From contig JALXBY010000013.1 in the NCBI GenBank assembly GCA_026991215.1, positions 1 to 8,971 on the forward strand: a stretch of DNA of 8,971 bases. Reading direction: 5' to 3'. Below the pieces are notes generated by a model. The model had not been told where the DNA came from and ran no database searches. It saw only the letters and a program-made list of their open reading frames with translations. Source of the stretch: Anaerolineales bacterium (GTDB lineage: Bacteria > Chloroflexota > Anaerolineae > Anaerolineales > DRMV01). How positions within the stretch are numbered: the stretch's first letter is position 1; the number at the start of each line of letters is the position of its first letter. The translations under genes were made by a program, and so were the position numbers. Below, piece by piece: positions 1 to 5,478 of the stretch.

Positions 1-876
1 CGGCAGCAGTTGGAGGAATGGGAACGCCGCTGGCAGCAACATCAGGAAGAATGGCGGCAGTGGCGGGAAGAATCGGAGCGCCGCTGGCAGCAGCAGTTGG
101 AGGAATGGGAACGCCGCTGGCAGCAACATCAGGAAGAATGGCGGCAGTGGCGGGAAGAATCGGAGCGCCGCTGGCAGGCGTTCTTGGAGAAGTTTGAACG
201 TCTCTGGCAGCAGCACCGAGAAGAATCGGAACATCGTTGGCAGCAACATCAGGAAGAATGGCAGCGGTGGCGGGAAGAGTCAGAGCGCCGCTGGCAGGCG
301 TTCCTGGAGAAGTTTGAACGCCTCTGGCAGCAGCACCGAGAAGAATCGGAACGCCGCTGGCAGGAACATCGGAAAGAATGGCAGCGGTGGCGGGAAGAAT
401 CGGAGCGCCGCTGGCAGCAGCATCAGGAAGAAATCCGGCGGGAGTTCAAGCGGCTGCATTTCACCCTCGGGGCCATTGGCGCCCGTTGGGGCCAGCGCAG
501 TGAAGCAGCCTTTCGCAATGCGGCTATAGGGCTTTTGCGCGAGTACCTGACGGATGTGAAAGTGCAACGTCTGCAAATGTACGATGAAGAAGGGGTGGTT
601 TTCGATCACCCCGCCGTCGTCGAAATCGACTTGTTCGTTCACAACGGACACTGGATTTTGGGGGAAATTAAGACCGCGGTGGATCGGGAAGATGTGTTCA
701 TCTTCGTGAAGAAGGCTCGCTTCGCCGAGTCTCGTCTGGGGCGTAAAGCGGATCGGTGGATCATGATTTCCCCCTTTGTGACAAAGGGGGCTCGCAAACT
801 TCTGCGTGAGTTCGGCATCACCCTTTACACCTTCCTCGAAGATATCGAAGAGACCGAGCAACCCCCCGAAGAATAA
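1..876 (+). CDS. Trp-rich coiled-coil protein with C-terminal PD-(D/E)XK nuclease-like domain (DUF3782-type), 5' end outside window
   Basis: The frame is open to the left edge of the window, so this is the 3' part of a longer gene; a TTG at 10 could act as a start but lies inside the repeat and I do not favour it. Counting from the first codon, residues 4 to about 145 are a highly charged helix (Glu/Arg/Gln) with Trp at regular spacings of 3, 4, 7, 8 and 11, as in a mixed heptad/hendecad coiled coil. Residues from about 146 form a compact domain. It has a conserved-looking ARWGQRSEAAFR segment (E168 region), then D210 in VEIDLF and E222-x-K224 in GEIKT, which reads as a D...ExK nuclease core. 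DUF3782 and related proteins of thermophiles and cyanobacteria have this architecture: long coiled coil plus restriction-endonuclease-like fold. Substrate and role are unknown. The nuclease core looks intact. The family call is from memory and fairly confident; catalytic activity is inference. Confidence 0.75.
   Translation, partial: RQQLEEWERRWQQHQEEWRQWREESERRWQQQLEEWERRWQQHQEEWRQWREESERRWQAFLEKFERLWQQHREESEHRWQQHQEEWQRWREESERRWQAFLEKFERLWQQHREESERRWQEHRKEWQRWREESERRWQQHQEEIRREFKRLHFTLGAIGARWGQRSEAAFRNAAIGLLREYLTDVKVQRLQMYDEEGVVFDHPAVVEIDLFVHNGHWILGEIKTAVDREDVFIFVKKARFAESRLGRKADRWIMISPFVTKGARKLLREFGITLYTFLEDIEETEQPPEE
10..420 (+). repeat. In-frame tandem coding repeats (87-bp and 120-bp units)
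   Basis: The bases from 10 and from 97 are the same for about 80 bases, giving an 87-bp direct repeat (29 codons). A second unit of 120 bp (40 codons) starts near 177 and again near 297 and is nearly identical. Both lengths are built from 7- and 11-codon modules (7+11+11 and 7+11+11+11), so repeat expansion keeps both the frame and the helical phase. The near-identity at DNA level, synonymous positions included, suggests recent duplication or gene conversion rather than protein-level constraint alone. The array probably extends left of the window. Confidence 0.85.
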
Positions 877-910
877 GCCGCGCCTTCAAGCCTCTAAAGG
901 CGAGTAAAAA

Positions 911-983
911 ACCATCCGTCCAACCAGGCCAGCGGATGGCCGTTTGCTCGATTTGCAGACGGCTGTCCGCTGGTTGCCGTCTG
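911..983 (+). promoter_or_regulatory. leuA leader with mutually exclusive hairpins (candidate attenuator or structured 5' UTR)
   Basis: Three inverted repeats overlap so that only some can form together. CCATCCG at 912-918 can pair with CGGATGG at 933-939. The arm 929-943 pairs over 15 positions with 959-973 (13 Watson-Crick pairs and two G-U). CAGACGG at 956-962 pairs perfectly with CCGTCTG at 977-983 and competes with the long hairpin. The leader sits between the upstream stop codon and the leuA ribosome site at 1011. No U-tract follows any stem, so classic termination is not visible, and I see no T-box or known riboswitch consensus. A small inverted repeat (881-886 with 897-902) lies just before it. 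Regulation of leuA by this leader is inference. Confidence 0.35.
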
Positions 984-1022
984 TTGCTACACGAGACAAT
1001 CCCATCTAAGGGAGGTGCCATC

Positions 1023-2660
1023 ATGATTCGGGACCCCAAACGCAATCCCACTTACGTCCGCATCTTCGATACCACCCTGCGGGATGGGGAACAATCCCCC
1101 GGTGCGACCATGACCTCGTCGGAGAAACTGCAGATTGCCCGGGCCCTGGCCCGCATGGGAGTGGACGTCATTGAGGCGGGGTTCCCCGCGGCCTCGCCCG
1201 ACGACCTGGAAGCCGTCCGGCGCATTGCCATAGAGGTGGGCAATCCCACGGGCGAGAACGGGCATCACGTGCCCATCATCGCGGGCCTGGCCCGCGCGGT
1301 GAAGGAAGACATTGACAAAGCCTGGGAAGCCGTCCGGCATGCGGCCCGGCCGCGCATCCACACCTTCTTGGCCACTTCGCCCATCCACATGAAGTACAAA
1401 CTGCGCATGACCCCGCGGGAAGTGGTCCAGCGGGTGCGAGACATGGTCGCTTATGCCAGGTCCCTGTGCGATGACGTGGAATTCTCGCCCGAAGACGCGG
1501 GGCGTAGTGACCCCGAATTCCTGTACGAAGTGCTGGCCGTGGCCATCGAAGCCGGCGCGACCACCATCAACATCCCGGATACCGTAGGCTACACCACGCC
1601 CTGGCAGTTCTACGAACTCATCAAGGGCATCATGGAGAACGTGCCCGGCATTGAGAACGTGGTGGTCTCCGTCCACTGCCACAACGACCTGGGCCTGGCC
1701 ACCGCGAACACCCTGGCAGGCCTGATGGCCGGCGCGCGGCAGGCCGAGGTCACCATCAACGGCATCGGCGAGCGCGCGGGGAACACCGCACTGGAAGAGG
1801 TGGTCATGGCCTTGCGGGTGCGCAAGGACTTCTTCGGCCTGGAGACGGGTATTGATACCACGCAGATTGTCCGGGTAAGCCAGATGGTCTCCCGCATCAC
1901 GGGGATGCCTGTCCAGCCCAACAAGGCCATCGTAGGCGCGAACGCGTTCGCACATGAGGCCGGCATTCACCAGGACGGAATGCTTAAGCACCAGCAGACC
2001 TACGAAATCATGCGGCCCGAGATGGTGGGCTGGCCCCGCTCCCGGCTGGTGCTGGGGAAGCACTCCGGCCGGCATGCGCTGCGGGTGCGCCTGGAGGAAC
2101 TGGGCTACCGCCTGAGCCGGGAGGAACTGGATGACGTGTTCCGACGCTTCAAACGCCTGGCCGACCGCAAGAAGACCATCACCGACGCGGACCTGGTGGC
2201 CCTGGTCTCGGAGGAACGGGCCATTCCGGCCGAAGAGGAATTCTACCGGTTGGAAGCCCTGCAGGTCGTGGCCGGTACGGGGATGCCCACGGCCACGGTC
2301 CGACTGCGGGGGCCGGCTGGGGAGACGTACACCGCCACGGCCATGGGCACCGGCCCGGTGGATGCCGCGTACAAGGCCATCGATGCCATCGTGGGCGTAC
2401 CTGTGACCCTCATTGAGTACGTGGTGAACGCGGTGACCGAGGGCATTGACGCGGTGGGCGAGGTCACGGTGCGGGTGGAACCCCGGACGGAAGACACAGG
2501 CCAGCAGGCGTCGCCGCAGACCGGACTGGCCCGCCGGCGCACCTTCGGTGGCTACGGCGCGGATACGGACATCATCAAAGCCAGCGCGAAAGCCTACCTG
2601 ACCGCGCTCAACAAAGTCGTGGCCGCGACCCGTCGGGAAGCGGCCGAAATCGCGGCATAA
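1023..2660 (+). CDS. leuA: 2-isopropylmalate synthase
   Basis: Cytoplasmic enzyme of the first committed step of leucine synthesis: acetyl-CoA plus 2-oxoisovalerate gives 2-isopropylmalate. The 545-residue protein has the HMGL-like TIM barrel first: FDTTLRDGEQSPG at 15-27 with catalytic Arg20 and metal ligand Asp21, then HCHNDLGLA with metal ligands His218 and His220, and Asn254 in GERAGNTALEE. The spacing of His218, His220 and Asn254 matches that of characterised enzymes. KHSGRH is at 346-351. From about residue 409 (RLEALQ) comes the C-terminal regulatory domain that binds leucine in the family, so feedback inhibition is expected. I chose the ATG at 1023 because GGAGG at 1011-1015 lies 7 bases upstream; the frame is open back to an ATG at 936, but that would add a Cys-rich extension unlike the family. 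High GC, like leuC. A terminator overlaps its stop. Homocitrate or citramalate synthase is possible but less likely next to leuCD. Confidence 0.95.
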   Translation: MIRDPKRNPTYVRIFDTTLRDGEQSPGATMTSSEKLQIARALARMGVDVIEAGFPAASPDDLEAVRRIAIEVGNPTGENGHHVPIIAGLARAVKEDIDKAWEAVRHAARPRIHTFLATSPIHMKYKLRMTPREVVQRVRDMVAYARSLCDDVEFSPEDAGRSDPEFLYEVLAVAIEAGATTINIPDTVGYTTPWQFYELIKGIMENVPGIENVVVSVHCHNDLGLATANTLAGLMAGARQAEVTINGIGERAGNTALEEVVMALRVRKDFFGLETGIDTTQIVRVSQMVSRITGMPVQPNKAIVGANAFAHEAGIHQDGMLKHQQTYEIMRPEMVGWPRSRLVLGKHSGRHALRVRLEELGYRLSREELDDVFRRFKRLADRKKTITDADLVALVSEERAIPAEEEFYRLEALQVVAGTGMPTATVRLRGPAGETYTATAMGTGPVDAAYKAIDAIVGVPVTLIEYVVNAVTEGIDAVGEVTVRVEPRTEDTGQQASPQTGLARRRTFGGYGADTDIIKASAKAYLTALNKVVAATRREAAEIAA

Positions 2661-2699
2661 AGAACACCCTCCGGGGCAAAAGCCCGGAGGGTGTTCTTT
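2659..2699 (+). terminator. Rho-independent-type terminator of leuA
   Basis: A perfect 17-bp inverted repeat, 2659-2675 against 2683-2699, with a 7-base loop (GCAAAAG) and a GC-rich upper stem. The stem begins inside the leuA stop codon. It ends in TTT, with a further TTTT at 2704-2707. The left arm begins AAAGAACACC, so the hairpin could work in both directions. It implies that leuA is transcribed separately from leuCD in this arrangement. Confidence 0.85.
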
Positions 2700-2703
2700 G
2701 GCC

Positions 2704-2733
2704 TTTTGTGGTAGGCTTGCGTCCACCACAAAA
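2704..2733. repeat. Inverted repeat (9-bp arms) after leuA terminator
   Basis: TTTTGTGGT at 2704-2712 pairs perfectly with ACCACAAAA at 2725-2733 across a 12-base loop. It directly follows the leuA terminator and could be a second termination or mRNA-end structure. No clear T-tract follows on the + strand. Confidence 0.5.
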
Positions 2734-2771
2734 AGTAGACGATAATCTCCAAAAAGATCCTGCTTTTTGAA

Positions 2772-2802
2772 GGGTGGGGGAGGGCATTGCCCTCCCCCAC
2801 CC
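2772..2802. repeat. GC-only inverted repeat, G-rich arm against C-rich arm
   Basis: GGGTGGGGGAGGG at 2772-2784 pairs perfectly over 13 bp with 2790-2802 around a CATTG loop. Just before it, AAAAAG and CTTTTT (about 2752-2768) form a small stem. The stretch from 2803 to about 2960 holds no convincing gene. It contains one GNRA-type hairpin (2915-2936, GAAA loop) and otherwise nothing I recognise. Short open frames here show no family resemblance. Confidence 0.55.
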
Positions 2803-2962
2803 CCTGATAGCCTCATAAAAATCTTGTTTTGGGCGGTAAGGCCACCTTCCCCATGGCTCACAGGGCGATGTATTGCTGCAAACTCGGGCTTATTTCAAAA
2901 GAACTAAATTCAGGCTCCAGGGCGAAAGCCCCAGAGGGTGGACAGGCTCACGAGGGTATCCA

Positions 2963-3017
2963 CGACAACAAGCCACGCAGCGAGGCAAAGCCGCATTCGC
3001 TGCATATAGGGTTAGAC
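2963..3017 (-). other. attC-like recombination site at the end of the array
   Basis: Read on the - strand, the site opens with GTCTAAC (3017-3011), an exact match to the R'' consensus RYYYAAC, overlapping the TAA stop of the last gene. After a 7-base spacer comes GCAGCGA (3003-2997), whose perfect complement TCGCTGC is at 2983-2977, forming the L''/L' stem around a 13-base loop. After another 7-base spacer comes GTTGTCG (2969-2963), which keeps only the GTT of the R' consensus GTTRRRY. Total length is 55 bp, within the attC range. The symmetry and position are persuasive; the degenerate R' and the absence of an obvious extrahelical base in the L stem are against it. Confidence 0.5.
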
Positions 3018-3239
3018 ATCTTCCCGATTGGCATATTGCCCTTTTTGTTTACGAGCCGCCAGCCATTTCGCCAAAGAGGCTGAACTTTCTGTAGAGCGTT
3101 TCCCCAAGAGTAACCCCTCAACGCCTATGTCCTCATCTAAATCCAGCCAATGGATACCATAGCCGGCCCCGGCGATCTGAAAATTCTTTCGTCCTTCTGG
3201 CGTGGCATAAACCAAGCGCGGGTACCAACTCAAGGACAC
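3012..3239 (-). CDS. DUF2442 domain protein, N-terminally truncated
   Basis: The product matches the second half of DUF2442 proteins: WYPRLVYATPEGRKN, then GYGIHWLDLDEDIGVEGLL and SLAKWLAARK. DUF2442 proteins are small and often sit just after a DUF4160 gene in toxin-antitoxin-like pairs of unproven function. Family members normally have 15-20 more N-terminal residues. Here the family-like frame can be followed back to DGRTISVSLSWYP (about 3257), and the frame is closed by a TAG at 3276-3278. The only start near the N terminus is the GTG at 3239-3237, with no well-placed ribosome site. The frame joins the DUF4160 remnant at about 3257-3263, so the 5' end was probably lost in a deletion. The stop codon lies in the attC-like R'' box. 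The product may be non-functional. Confidence 0.6.
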   Translation of the reverse strand: MSLSWYPRLVYATPEGRKNFQIAGAGYGIHWLDLDEDIGVEGLLLGKRSTESSASLAKWLAARKQKGQYANREDV

Positions 3240-3360
3240 GCTTATCGTGCGTCCATCCTCCTTGTTTCTCCCGGTCTACATGTACATGACGCGGTTCCTG
3301 ACAATCATAGAAGTAGATGTCAATTCGGTACGGACCCTCACGCAACAAAGTTGGGCTCAT
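3133..3360 (-). pseudogene. DUF4160 gene remnant, out of frame after about codon 33
   Basis: Residues 1-33 (MSPTLLREGPYRIDIYFYDC, then EPRHVHVDREKQ) are typical of the DUF4160 N-terminal half. After that the family would continue with a KFWL..PV segment and a helical C terminus. Instead the frame runs on for about 42 residues without family resemblance, because it is then reading the DUF2442 coding sequence in the wrong frame. The simplest reading is a deletion that removed the 3' part of DUF4160 and the 5' part of DUF2442. The ATG at 3360-3358 begins a few bases after a GTTAGGG core-like motif on the - strand, and no ribosome site is visible; short leaders of this type are common in gene cassettes. 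A real but divergent 75-residue protein cannot be excluded. Confidence 0.6.
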
Positions 3361-3361
3361 A

Positions 3362-3432
3362 CCCTAACATCCGTCTGAAGATATTGGATGCACATAAGTT
3401 GTAGCACGTCTGGTAGTCTGGTAGGGTTACCT
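3362..3432 (-). other. Degenerate attC-like spacer between MFS and DUF4160 genes
   Basis: On the - strand the MFS stop codon is followed by TAACCCTA, the same eight bases as at the stop of the DUF2442 gene. The interval ends at GTTAGGG (3368-3362), 1 base short of the GTTRRRY consensus and just before the DUF4160 ATG. ACCCTA near the left and TAGGGT near the right are complementary. Near the centre TGCACA and TGTAGCA pair with one bulged base around a 5-base loop. Length is 71 bp. The middle parts of the arms do not pair well, so this is at best a decayed site. Confidence 0.3.
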
Positions 3433-4665
3433 AACAAGGCGTTTCATCATCGCTAAACGTTGTGAATTGATGAGGCCCAGCGCCCATGTCCCTAAAAATA
3501 ACATAAGGCCTGAAATGCTAATGACCACGGGAGTGCCCCAAGCCTCTGCGAGCATGCTCAAGCCTGAACTGGAGATGGCTTGACTAAGCTTGACAAAGGA
3601 CCACGCAATACCACTTACGCGTCCTCGCAATTCCGAAGGTACAAGCCGAGCAATTTGTACATTTGCTATTAAATTTCCCATCCCATAACATAGAGCACTC
3701 AAGAAGCGCAGCATGAGTAATATCCAAAATGTGCGTATGACTAAAAAGGGCAAAAGGAACAAACCAGACAACGCGGTGCTGATCAGCAACGTGGGTATAG
3801 GGTGAAACTGCTTTTCTAAACGTACAGTCATGATAGACGATAATACATAGCCAAGGCTTGCTGCAGCAGTGAATAGCCCAAATTCAAAAGCACCTTTGTT
3901 GAGGATGCGCTCAATGAAGTCTACGTAAAGAGGAAAGGTGCCAATCATTGTGAGCCCACGTAAAATCAACACAACTACTATAAAGATTAACATCGAATTT
4001 CTAAACAAAAAAACAAGCCCTTCTGCCAAGTCCTGCCTAATCTGTATCTTAGCGGAAGCGATCCTTTGAGGTTGCGGAATATGAGCAGCAAATATAAACA
4101 TACTGTTGACCGCAAAAGATAACACATCCAACCATATAGCCACACGTGGCCCTACCAAGGCAACGACCCATCCCGCAACAGCTACCCCCACTACATCGGT
4201 AGCTTGAACTGTGATGATATTGAGAGAAACCGCTCTGGAATAATATTCCAACCCCACAACATCTGGCATAAAAGCCTGCCTTACATATATTTTCAGTATC
4301 TGCGCCATAGATCCGAGGAAAATAAAGCCCAACATTAACCACGCTGTTTGGCTGTAAAGCACACCAACCAAACTCAGCGCTTCTATCCAGACTGCACTTA
4401 CGAGGAGAAATTTTCTATTTTTGCGGTCCGCGATAACACCTGCTACGGGTCCTATCAACACCCATGGGATGTATTGAAGAGCAAAAGCGCCGCCCAAAGC
4501 GTGTATATTCCCTGTGGTTTGATATACATACAGGGGCAACGCTACACGGGATAATGCGTCTCCTCCATAAGAAATAGTTTGGCCAATAAATAACAATGTG
4601 TAATCACGATTGCGGAACAAGTCAAGATAAGAAATGTTTTTCCTCTGCATGGTGTCTATTAGCAT
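3427..4665 (-). CDS. Major facilitator superfamily (MFS) transporter
   Basis: A 412-residue integral membrane protein with many hydrophobic segments, consistent with about 12 helices in two halves. LFRNRDYTLLFIGQTIS near residues 16-32 is the usual start of MFS_3-type exporters. GVIADRKNRK at 76-85 is the loop 2-3 signature (G-x-x-x-D-R-x-x-R/K). LVPSELRGRVSG at 341-352 is the matching loop in the second half. A central cytoplasmic loop follows about residue 196. Relatives are mostly efflux permeases, but the substrate cannot be told. The ATG at 4665 is chosen; a TTG at 4668 and an ATG at 4650 are alternatives, none with a clear ribosome site. It lies in the cassette array on the - strand, 36 bases after the LTxxQ gene, so co-transcription is likely. 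Its AT-rich composition, unlike leuA and leuC, suggests acquisition by transfer. The gene appears intact. Confidence 0.85.
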   Translation of the reverse strand: MLIDTMQRKNISYLDLFRNRDYTLLFIGQTISYGGDALSRVALPLYVYQTTGNIHALGGAFALQYIPWVLIGPVAGVIADRKNRKFLLVSAVWIEALSLVGVLYSQTAWLMLGFIFLGSMAQILKIYVRQAFMPDVVGLEYYSRAVSLNIITVQATDVVGVAVAGWVVALVGPRVAIWLDVLSFAVNSMFIFAAHIPQPQRIASAKIQIRQDLAEGLVFLFRNSMLIFIVVVLILRGLTMIGTFPLYVDFIERILNKGAFEFGLFTAAASLGYVLSSIMTVRLEKQFHPIPTLLISTALSGLFLLPFLVIRTFWILLMLRFLSALCYGMGNLIANVQIARLVPSELRGRVSGIAWSFVKLSQAISSSGLSMLAEAWGTPVVISISGLMLFLGTWALGLINSQRLAMMKRLVR

Positions 4666-4676
4666 CAAATTTGTTA

Positions 4677-4692
4677 GGAGGTTGCCCGGCTC
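4677..4692 (+). repeat. Left copy of 16-bp inverted repeat flanking the LTxxQ gene
   Basis: GGAGGTTGCCCGGCTC here is the exact reverse complement of 5282-5297. With one extra base (A at 4676) the match extends outward to a GTT at 4673-4675, facing AAC at 5298-5300. On the - strand this end reads CTCCTAAC, close to an attC R'' box with one additional T. Confidence 0.85.
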
Positions 4693-4701
4693 ACTTTATG
4701 T

Positions 4702-5247
4702 TCATTTAAGGGAAGGGATGCGCGCCATTGAACGCAGCGTTTCTATTGAGGTCTCATCCCATTCCCGTTCGGTTTGAACAAACCGAAAATGAGGAGCAAC
4801 CGCCCGATTCAGTGAGGGAAGCAATGCGGCTAAAAAGGCATCTTTCTCTTGGTGATAAATTTGTTCTGCCTTTTCAATCTGCTCATCAGTAAGGATTTCA
4901 TGGCCGCGACGAGCAAACTCAAAAAAGAGCCGTTCATGCTCCAGGAAAAGTTCAGCATGACGACGGAGAAGTTGTTCTCGTTCAGCGAGAGCCTTTTTAT
5001 CAATACGCCCCCATTTAATCTCTAACATTTCCGTGATGCGAGCAAATTCAATTTGGATGGCCACTTGCCGTTCATGGTATTCGCGATTCAGATCCAGTAA
5101 AGCCATAATTTGTTCACATGTCAAACCCAATTCTCGATAATGAGCAAGTAGTCTGGTAAACAACGCCCCCGGCGCAGCCATGGATTTCATTGGTGCATCA
5201 ATCAGATAGCCCGGATTAGATGTTATTGGATGATTAACAGTGTACAT
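4702..5247 (-). CDS. Hypothetical helical protein with two LTxxQ motifs (Spy/CpxP-like pattern)
   Basis: A 181-residue, largely helical protein. LGLTCEQ at 40-46 and ILTDEQ at 118-123 are two copies of the LTxxQ motif, separated by a long amphipathic charged helix, the pattern seen in Spy/CpxP-type chaperones and metal-stress proteins. Unlike those periplasmic proteins there is no signal peptide, so a cytoplasmic location is expected; the homology is suggestive only. I chose the second of two adjacent ATGs (5247-5245), 7 bases after GGAGG at 5259-5255; the first (5250-5248) is also possible. It is the gene nearest the candidate attI and promoter, the first-cassette position, normally the most strongly expressed. 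A 16-bp inverted repeat brackets it. Intact open frame, lower GC than the leu genes. Function unknown. Confidence 0.7.
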   Translation of the reverse strand: MYTVNHPITSNPGYLIDAPMKSMAAPGALFTRLLAHYRELGLTCEQIMALLDLNREYHERQVAIQIEFARITEMLEIKWGRIDKKALAEREQLLRRHAELFLEHERLFFEFARRGHEILTDEQIEKAEQIYHQEKDAFLAALLPSLNRAVAPHFRFVQTEREWDETSIETLRSMARIPSLK

Positions 5248-5281
5248 CATTCCACCTCCCTGGCAAAGATTGAAGGATACG

Positions 5282-5297
5282 GAGCCGGGCAACCTCC
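5282..5297 (-). repeat. Right copy of 16-bp inverted repeat flanking the LTxxQ gene
   Basis: This is the exact reverse complement of 4677-4692. On the - strand it reads GTTGGAGGTTGCCC and onward, beginning at the proposed attI/cassette crossover (GTT at 5300-5298) and ending upstream of the ribosome site of the LTxxQ gene. Confidence 0.85.
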
Positions 5298-5340
5298 AAC
5301 GTGGAACACTGCTGCACGGTTGTTATGCAGTGTACGAAAA
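5294..5340 (-). other. Candidate attI site
   Basis: On the - strand, GTTGGAG at 5300-5294 fits six of seven positions of the core GTTRRRY and would place the crossover after the G at 5300, about 180 bases from the intI start. Next to it on the integrase side are candidate recombinase-binding repeats: ACACTGC at 5306-5312 with its complement GCAGTGT at 5327-5333, and CAACGTG at 5297-5303 against CACGGTTG at 5315-5322 with one bulge. Position is as expected for attI; the exact limits are guesses. Confidence 0.45.
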
Positions 5341-5357
5341 CATTTCCGCTCGTTCAA
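5329..5357 (-). promoter_or_regulatory. Candidate cassette promoter (Pc)
   Basis: On the - strand TTGAAC (5357-5352) and TACACT (5334-5329) are separated by exactly 17 bases; each matches four of six consensus positions for a sigma70-type promoter. It points into the array from just outside the proposed attI crossover, where a Pc is expected. It overlaps the ACACTGC inverted repeat. Confidence 0.35.
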
Positions 5358-5369
5358 CAAAACTCTATA

Positions 5370-5387
5370 CGCGAAAACGCCTTCGCG
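5370..5387. promoter_or_regulatory. Candidate operator upstream of intI
   Basis: CGCGAA at 5370-5375 and TTCGCG at 5382-5387 form a perfect dyad with a 6-base spacer. A second dyad, CTCCT and AGGAG around ATATA, is at 5406-5420. They lie between the array and the intI start, where LexA or another regulator could act. Neither matches a LexA box I know (no CTGT-N8-ACAG or GAAC-N4-GTTC), so the regulator is unknown. Confidence 0.3.
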
Positions 5388-5478
5388 GTGATAATGTGGC
5401 TTTATCTCCTATATAAGGAGCTTTCGCGACATCCTCTCTGCCAACATACGTGCCCATCCCGCGCGCGGAGGGGAACCC

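Noticed and set aside
10..430. CRISPR-like array
   Set aside because: The repeats are contiguous, in frame and code for a coiled coil; there are no unique spacers.
936..1022. Upstream ATG extending LeuA by 29 residues
   Set aside because: The extension is Cys-rich and unlike LeuA N termini; the GGAGG at 1011-1015 fits the ATG at 1023 exactly.
911..1022. T-box or leucine leader-peptide attenuator
   Set aside because: No T-box sequence, no terminator U-run, and the only leader frame with several Leu codons has no stop before leuA.
987..2861. A 624-codon open frame on the - strand opposite leuA
   Set aside because: It is the antisense shadow of high-GC leuA, rich in Gly/His/Arg/Pro with no family resemblance, while the + strand carries all LeuA motifs.
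2829..3094. Two short + strand open frames
   Set aside because: Low complexity of start context, no ribosome site, no recognisable domain, and they overlap the attC-like site and the antisense of DUF2442.
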